DNA from: Erysipelotrichaceae bacterium
GTDB taxonomy: Bacteria > Bacillota_I > Bacilli_A > Erysipelotrichales > Erysipelotrichaceae
Assembly (NCBI GenBank): GCA_030533035.1
Contig: JAUNJW010000042.1
Coordinates: 1-11,091 of the forward strand
DNA length: 11,091 nucleotides
Direction: 5' to 3'
Below the pieces are notes generated by a model. That model made no database searches. It was not told the DNA's origin and saw only the letters and a program-made list of their open reading frames with translations. Position 1 is the stretch's first letter, and each line of letters starts with the position of its first letter. The position numbers were made by a program, and so were the translations under genes. This document shows, one piece after another, positions 7,351 to 11,091 of the stretch.

Positions 7351-8325
7351 TCAATCATAACTCAGATGAATATCAATAATATACGCTATGAGAAGTTCCA
7401 TTGCCTCTACCCATGTACCGGCGGATGAATTGGCACCCACTGCCCCGAGCACGGAATATGACTGGGCACTGCCGACATACGCGCAGGAAGGAATGTCATA
7501 TCCCTTCAGCCAGGCGCTGACAAAGCCGGCCAGGAAGGCGTCGCCTGCCCCGGTGGTGTCGACCGGTTTCTTTCTGTACAGTGTGCCCATTGTCCACGTG
7601 TCCCTGAAATCTGTCACCATCACACCCTTTTCGCCGAGTTTGATCCCGAAGATTTTCAGCGGGAACCGTGAGAAGAAAGCACAGATTTCATGCAGGTCCT
7701 CGCTGCCGGCATAGATCGAGGCTTCCTGGAAGCTCGGAATAAAGATGTCGCAGTTCATCAGGGCGTCTTCAATGTTCTTCATCCAGTATCCTTCACGGTC
7801 ATATGAAGCGTCCATGGAAGTCGTCAGTCCCTTTTCATGTGCTCTGGCGAACAGGACGCCGAGCGGTTTTCCGTCCAGTCTTTTCAGGACATTGGCGCTG
7901 GCCAGATGAAGATGGCGCGCCTTGTCCAGCAGTTCATCGCTGACCATGTCCTGGGTAAAGAAATGATTGCCGTTATCCGGTACCCGGATGATATGGCGCT
8001 CCCCGTCTGAGTCCACCAGAATCGCCGGCGCGGCGGTATGAACCGCGGCGTCAAGATGAAGATATGAGCAGTCCGCTCCTGCCGCTTCCAGTTCATGGAT
8101 CACCAGCTGGGCCGCGCTGTCTTTCCCCATGGAGGCACAGACAGCAGTCCTTAAGCCGAGCCTCGCCATACTGACAGCGGCGTTGACGGCGTCGCCGCCG
8201 GAAGAGGCGTAATAGCCTTTTGCCAGTATGCCGTCAATCTCCATCAGATCGCGGTCCACACCCGTAAAAAGGGTGTCCCAGGTCGCGATCCCTGCACACA
8301 CGGCGTCAAATTGTTTATTTTCCAT
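7351..8325 (-). CDS. PfkB (ribokinase) family carbohydrate kinase
   Basis: 324 residues, the normal family size. The N-terminal sugar-binding signature SSGGDAVNAAVSMARLG lies at 41-57, and the C-terminal signature DTTGAGDAFLAGF at 256-268 provides the anion hole and catalytic base Asp262. Substrate specificity is unclear. Compared with YihV, the sulfofructose kinase of the sulfo-EMP route, the region of YihV Lys27 aligns with Gly33-Lys36, YihV Asn109 aligns with Arg114, and I find no counterpart of YihV Arg138. It could phosphorylate the ketose made by the isomerase. It could instead act as a 6-phosphofructokinase that regenerates the glyceraldehyde-3-phosphate acceptor for a transaldolase. 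It is the first gene of the minus-strand operon, with AAAGGAAA about 8 nt before the ATG, and is divergent from the TetR gene. Confidence 0.85.
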   Translation of the reverse strand: MENKQFDAVCAGIATWDTLFTGVDRDLMEIDGILAKGYYASSGGDAVNAAVSMARLGLRTAVCASMGKDSAAQLVIHELEAAGADCSYLHLDAAVHTAAPAILVDSDGERHIIRVPDNGNHFFTQDMVSDELLDKARHLHLASANVLKRLDGKPLGVLFARAHEKGLTTSMDASYDREGYWMKNIEDALMNCDIFIPSFQEASIYAGSEDLHEICAFFSRFPLKIFGIKLGEKGVMVTDFRDTWTMGTLYRKKPVDTTGAGDAFLAGFVSAWLKGYDIPSCAYVGSAQSYSVLGAVGANSSAGTWVEAMELLIAYIIDIHLSYD

Positions 8326-8410
8326 TTCAGTTTCCTTTGTTTACCATCTAATCATACCGCAAAATAATTCCTGCCGGAGTGACAACGTGCGGCCGGATTG
8401 TGCTGACTTT

Positions 8411-8439
8411 TTGGCATCAGTACCATTTAATGCTATATT
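8411..8439 (+). promoter_or_regulatory. Sigma-A type promoter of the tetR gene
   Basis: TTGGCA (8411-8416, 5/6 to TTGACA), a 17-nt spacer and TATATT (8434-8439, 5/6 to TATAAT) preceded by TGC, an extended -10. It ends about 18 nt before the TetR start codon; AGAGGTGG at 8447-8454 is the ribosome binding site. The 5' leader would be only around 12 nt. Confidence 0.7.
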
Positions 8440-8457
8440 TGTGAAAAGAGGTGGAAT

Positions 8458-9033
8458 ATGGTCAGGTGGACAAGAAACAGAATCATCAACGCTTTTTCAG
8501 ATCTGGTCGCCGAACGCAGCTATGAAGAAGTGACAGTTGAAATGATTATCCGGCGGGCGGAGGTGTCCAAGACAACCTTCTACCGTTATTTCTGCGACAA
8601 GGCGGCCGTGATGGAGGCCAGATTCCAGATGCTGTATGACGAGGCGGTCGTTTCCCGTGACTGCAAAAGCCTGGAGGACCTGTTCGCCACCCTGCTCCGG
8701 CAGGCCCGCGAACATCCCGACCAGCATGCCATGTTCAACACCAGCGGCTACAATTCCTACCGCGAGTTTATCTACAGATATACATATGCCATGGGCAAGG
8801 AAATCATGGAAGCTGCCTGGGGCCGCAAAGCCACCGATACCGAGGACTTCCATATCGCCTATTTCTGTGCCGGCGGCAGTAAAATTCTCGAAGAATGGTG
8901 CCGCGGGCGCAGCTTCACAAACATGACGGCGGAAGAAGCCGCCAGGGAAATCTGTTCCATGATCCATGAACCCTTCCGGGTCAGACTCAGCGAGATGGTC
9001 ATGGCTCATATCCGCACAAGATCCTCACATTAG
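8458..9033 (+). CDS. TetR/AcrR family transcriptional regulator
   Basis: 191 residues. The N-terminal DNA-binding domain is clear: RIINAFSDLVAERSYEEVTV, then a helix-turn-helix over about residues 26-45 with the recognition part AEVSKTTFYRYFCDKAAVMEA. The C-terminal ligand-binding and dimerisation half is divergent, as usual, and resembles the type found in DhaS-like regulators (family-level impression only). The ATG at 8458 is supported by AGAGGTGG just upstream and by the well-placed promoter. The gene is divergent from the kinase-led operon (132 nt between starts) and upstream of the DapB-fold gene, so it probably controls one or both. The ligand may be the imported sugar or a pathway intermediate, which is inference from position only. 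Confidence 0.9.
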   Translation: MVRWTRNRIINAFSDLVAERSYEEVTVEMIIRRAEVSKTTFYRYFCDKAAVMEARFQMLYDEAVVSRDCKSLEDLFATLLRQAREHPDQHAMFNTSGYNSYREFIYRYTYAMGKEIMEAAWGRKATDTEDFHIAYFCAGGSKILEEWCRGRSFTNMTAEEAAREICSMIHEPFRVRLSEMVMAHIRTRSSH

Positions 9034-9061
9034 GAACTGAATGAATGTTCAGTTCTTTTTT
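9034..9061 (+). terminator. Rho-independent terminator after tetR
   Basis: Perfect 8-bp stem GAACTGAA (9034-9041) and TTCAGTTC (9048-9055) with a TGAATG loop, followed by six T. It begins on the base directly after the TetR stop codon, so tetR is probably transcribed alone and the next gene needs its own promoter. Confidence 0.85.
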
Positions 9062-9090
9062 GTGACGAAATCGCAAAACCGTTCCGATTT

Positions 9091-9106
9091 CATACAGGGC
9101 TGTATG
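9091..9106. promoter_or_regulatory. Perfect 16-bp palindrome, candidate repressor operator
   Basis: CATACAG-GG-CTGTATG is an exact inverted repeat of 7-nt arms around a 2-nt centre, 32 nt before the start codon of the DapB-fold gene. Its right end overlaps a putative -10 (TATGCT at 9103-9108). Size and symmetry suit a TetR-family dimer, and the TetR gene is the immediate neighbour. It has no T-tract, so it is not a terminator. Confidence 0.5.
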
Positions 9107-9137
9107 CTAGCTTATTGGTGAACGGAGGTATCCTTCA

Positions 9138-10193
9138 ATGAAAGATACATACAAAGTGATCATCTGGGGCCTTGGCAGCGTCGGCAAGTCGGCGCTGGAA
9201 ATCATCAATGCCCGCAAATCTCTTCAGCTGGTCGGCGCCTTTGACGTCAATCCGGCAAAGGTCGGCAAAGATGCCGGCGAAGTATTCGGGCTGGAAACTG
9301 CCGGTGTCATTGTTTCAGACAATGAAGAGGAAGTTCTCAATATTGAAGCTGACATGGTTCTTTACTATCCCCCGACCAAGTGGGATCCGGGCAAACTGCC
9401 TTCCCCCACATCTGTCGGCGGCAATGTTGACGACATCGTGAAATTCCTGGAACACGGCAAAAACTGCAGTTCCACCCTGCCGGTCTATTTCTCCGAAAAG
9501 AACGCGCCTGAATACTTTAAGCGCATCGATGAAGCCGGCAAAGCCCATGGCACAACCTATGTGCAGCAGGGCATCTTCCCCGGACTCTTCACACCGTACT
9601 TTTCTTCCATCACCTGCATGTTCTCAAGAAAGATTGACACCGCGATCGTCTATGGCGGCGAGGATGATTCCGTCAACTCCGCGCCATGGATCGCCGTCTT
9701 CGGCTATGGCAAAAAACCGGAGGAAATCTCTCCGGAAAGACTGGCTGTCGTCAAGAACATCATGTTCACCTACTATGGACCGACAGTCATAGAAATGGCG
9801 GAAAGAGCCGGTCTTGAATGGGACGAATACAGCTGCGAGGAAGAAACCATTCTTTCCGATGAGGAAGTCACAACACCGTATTCCCATGTCACACCGGGAA
9901 CTGTCGGCGCCCACAGATTCATCATGTGCACAAAGAAAGACGGCAGGGAAGTCACCGGCTTCCATTTCATCCACAAAGCCTCCGCAGAAATTCTGAAGGA
10001 CCTGCCTCTCAACAAATACATTGAGATCAAAGGCGAACCGGATATTACCATCCGTCTTGAAAACATCATCCCGGACGAAGACCCGTTCCTGACCAGTGCG
10101 GCGCCTTCCGTCAACCTGATCCCGTCAATCGTTGACGCTGAACCGGGTTTCAGAAACGCCCTCGATATCCCGATGGGATATATGCCCCGCTGA
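9138..10193 (+). CDS. DapB-fold NAD(P)-dependent dehydrogenase (dihydrodipicolinate-reductase-like / 2,4-diaminopentanoate-dehydrogenase-like)
   Basis: 351 residues, longer than true DapB (about 250-270) and near the length of the amino-acid dehydrogenase relatives of DapB. A Rossmann motif GLGSVG lies at 11-16, and strand two ends in AFDVNP (Asp36), favouring NADH. The middle of the protein has AD-MVLYYPP and SSTLPVYF (111-118). GIFPGLFTPYF (145-155) fits the position of the GINPGF-type motif seen in 2,4-diaminopentanoate dehydrogenase relatives. No biosynthetic dap genes are nearby, so a lysine-pathway role is unlikely. GGAGG at 9124-9128 is an excellent ribosome binding site. The gene has terminators on both sides and a palindromic candidate operator upstream, so it looks like a separately regulated single gene, perhaps under the neighbouring TetR protein. 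Substrate unknown; a link to the sugar pathway is possible but unsupported by motifs. Confidence 0.75.
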   Translation: MKDTYKVIIWGLGSVGKSALEIINARKSLQLVGAFDVNPAKVGKDAGEVFGLETAGVIVSDNEEEVLNIEADMVLYYPPTKWDPGKLPSPTSVGGNVDDIVKFLEHGKNCSSTLPVYFSEKNAPEYFKRIDEAGKAHGTTYVQQGIFPGLFTPYFSSITCMFSRKIDTAIVYGGEDDSVNSAPWIAVFGYGKKPEEISPERLAVVKNIMFTYYGPTVIEMAERAGLEWDEYSCEEETILSDEEVTTPYSHVTPGTVGAHRFIMCTKKDGREVTGFHFIHKASAEILKDLPLNKYIEIKGEPDITIRLENIIPDEDPFLTSAAPSVNLIPSIVDAEPGFRNALDIPMGYMPR

Positions 10194-10211
10194 AACTGCC
10201 TTCCTTCCCAT

Positions 10212-10242
10212 GAACAGAGTCTGCCGGCTCTGTTCTTTTTTT
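10212..10242 (+). terminator. Rho-independent terminator after the DapB-fold gene
   Basis: 8-bp stem GAACAGAG (10212-10219) and CTCTGTTC (10228-10235) with an 8-nt loop, followed by seven T, 18 nt after the stop codon. Confidence 0.85.
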
Positions 10243-10253
10243 CTTTCTGTGCA

Positions 10254-10283
10254 GAGAAAAAAGCCTTCACAGCGGAAGGCTTT
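10254..10283 (-). terminator. Rho-independent terminator of the aldolase unit
   Basis: On the minus strand, AAAGCCTTC (10283-10275) pairs with GAAGGCTTT (10268-10260) around a 6-nt loop, and the T-run continues just past the stem. It lies 25 nt after the aldolase stop and ends transcription coming from the right edge. Together with 10212-10242 it separates two converging units. Confidence 0.8.
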
Positions 10284-10308
10284 GCGCAAAATCTATATTA
10301 TTGAAGAT

Positions 10309-10986
10309 TCAGTCCAGATCAGACATGGATGTTTTGCCTGTGAGCGCCTTGAAGTCATCCACGAAGTCCTGGATCGCGCCGTCGATTGCAAGGTTCTTAA
10401 CGAAGCCTTTGATGACATCCGCGGCGCATGTGGCATTGCCGACGCCGTATTCAGCCAGTTCGAGAACCTGCTGGCTGTTTTTGAAGGAAGCCGCCAGCAC
10501 TTCGCAGTCCATCGCGTTGTTATCCAGAATATCCTGGATCTGCTGAACGACCCTGACGCCGTCATAGCCCATGTTGTCAATGCGGTTGACATAGGGAGCG
10601 ACATAGGAAGCGCCTGCCTTTGCGGCCAGATATGCCTGCATCGGTGTATAGACGACTGTTCCGCAGGTCGGGATGCCTTCCTTCTTCAGCGCCATCATGG
10701 CCTTGAAGCCGGTCGGGGTGGAAGGAAGCTTGACAACGGTATTCTTTCCAAGCAGCTCAACGATCATATGGGCGTCTTTGAGCATGCCTTCAAAAGTCAG
10801 GTCGACTGCCTGGGCAAAGATGATCTTGTCTTCGCCGATGATTTTCCTGATCGCCTTCAATGTTTCTCTGGGGTCTCTTTTTGCCTTGGCGAGAATGGAC
10901 GGATTGGTTGTGACTCCGTCAACCGGGTAATACTCATTGATCTCTTTGATCGCGTCGAGATTTGCGTCATCAATAAACAGTTTCAT
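10309..10986 (-). CDS. FSA/TalC-type aldolase-transaldolase, possible sulfofructose transaldolase homologue
   Basis: 225 residues, the size of the small class I family of fructose-6-phosphate aldolase (FSA), MipB/TalC and SftT. Aligned with E. coli FSA as I recall it, the following are kept: Asp6; GVTTNPSI (24-31); the Schiff-base lysine Lys86 in VVKLP; PYVNRID with Tyr132 and the phosphate-binding Arg135; and LAASFK with Ser167. Position 59 is Gln (FAQAVD), the FSA state, where transaldolases carry Glu. Published SftT has an Asp-Lys-Glu triad and an Arg-Trp-Arg sulfonate site; this protein has no tryptophan. It may be an aldolase or transaldolase for unmodified sugar phosphates, or a variant serving the neighbouring sugar operon. 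It starts 21 nt after the preceding gene with AAGGAAAG upstream and has its own terminator, so it is a separate transcription unit. Confidence 0.85.
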   Translation of the reverse strand: MKLFIDDANLDAIKEINEYYPVDGVTTNPSILAKAKRDPRETLKAIRKIIGEDKIIFAQAVDLTFEGMLKDAHMIVELLGKNTVVKLPSTPTGFKAMMALKKEGIPTCGTVVYTPMQAYLAAKAGASYVAPYVNRIDNMGYDGVRVVQQIQDILDNNAMDCEVLAASFKNSQQVLELAEYGVGNATCAADVIKGFVKNLAIDGAIQDFVDDFKALTGKTSMSDLD

Positions 10987-11007
10987 CTTTCTTTCCTTCT
11001 TTCTCTT

Positions 11008-11091
11008 TTACAGGGACTGCTCTGTTCTTCCGATAATATCGTCCTGGGTCTTTCTGGAGAGTACATTGAAGAATGCGCTGTAGCCGGCGAC
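11008..11091 (-). CDS. 3' end of an unidentified gene upstream of the aldolase (partial)
   Basis: On the minus strand an open frame enters from the right edge and stops at TAA (11010-11008), giving 27 residues that end in FFNVLSRKTQDDIIGRTEQSL's final stretch; the last residues are RTEQSL. That it is coding is supported by tight spacing (21 nt) to the aldolase start and by the clean frame. Co-transcription with the aldolase is likely, which makes this gene the best clue to the aldolase's role. The family cannot be recognised from so short a tail; it does not look like the usual end of a transketolase. Confidence 0.6.
   Translation of the reverse strand, partial: VAGYSAFFNVLSRKTQDDIIGRTEQSL

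Noticed and set aside
7351..8325. Calling the kinase a YihV-type sulfofructose kinase
   Set aside because: The positions of YihV Lys27, Asn109 and Arg138 are not matched; only the general PfkB family is supported.
8351..8385. Promoter for the kinase-led operon: TATGAT (8356-8351) with TTGTCA (8385-8380) on the minus strand
   Set aside because: Both hexamers are 5/6 matches but the spacer is 23 nt, too long for a sigma-A promoter. A promoter must lie in this region, but I cannot place it.
10309..10986. Assigning the symbol sftT outright
   Set aside because: No tryptophan and Gln at position 59 conflict with the reported SftT active site; the gene is also in a different transcription unit from the sugar operon.
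11008..11091. Reading the right-edge fragment as a transketolase subunit (which would suggest the sulfo-transketolase route)
   Set aside because: Twenty-seven residues are too few, and the tail does not resemble the transketolase C-terminus I know.

Overview
The window looks like chromosomal DNA from a Bacillota (Firmicutes) anaerobe, probably of gut or rumen origin. Reasons: strong AGGAGG-like ribosome binding sites, short hairpin plus T-run terminators, tightly packed operons, a Gram-positive type lipoprotein and a moderate GC content (about half, judged by eye). Placement below phylum is not supported. No RNA gene, insertion sequence, CRISPR array or phage gene was seen, and no gene-free stretch exceeds 300 bases.

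Layout. Bases 1-299 hold the 3' end of an unidentified plus-strand gene, followed by two tandem hairpins (315-417). A minus-strand gene block follows, read from 8325 down to 992 with gaps or overlaps of 15 nt or less: PfkB sugar kinase, GH31 alpha-glycosidase of the sulfoquinovosidase (YihQ) type, GPH-family sugar symporter, beta-hydroxyacid dehydrogenase of the sulfolactaldehyde-reductase (YihU) type, DUF4867 protein and fucose-isomerase-like protein. A small lipoprotein gene (924-436) lies downstream and may or may not be co-transcribed. Divergent from the kinase is a TetR-type regulator (8458-9033), then a DapB-fold NAD(P)-dependent dehydrogenase (9138-10193) preceded by a perfect 16-bp palindrome. 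Converging from the right edge is a two-gene minus-strand unit: the last 27 codons of an unidentified gene and an FSA/TalC-type (trans)aldolase.

How the genes may work together. The set resembles sulfoquinovose (SQ) catabolism by the sulfofructose-transaldolase route of Firmicutes. A glycoside would be imported by the symporter and hydrolysed inside the cell by GH31 (no signal peptide). The sugar would be isomerised to a ketose, its three-carbon unit transferred by the transaldolase, and the leftover three-carbon aldehyde reduced for excretion, as expected in a fermenter.

The notable point is that residues known to recognise the sulfonate in characterised enzymes are altered in several of these proteins. 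The GH31 has Gln where YihQ has Arg301. The aldolase has no tryptophan at all and keeps the FSA-type Gln/Tyr pair. The reductase has V-K-S-R where YihU has G-R-T-S. The kinase does not show the YihV pattern. Either this is a diverged SQ pathway or a parallel pathway for another C6-modified sugar; the sequence alone cannot decide.
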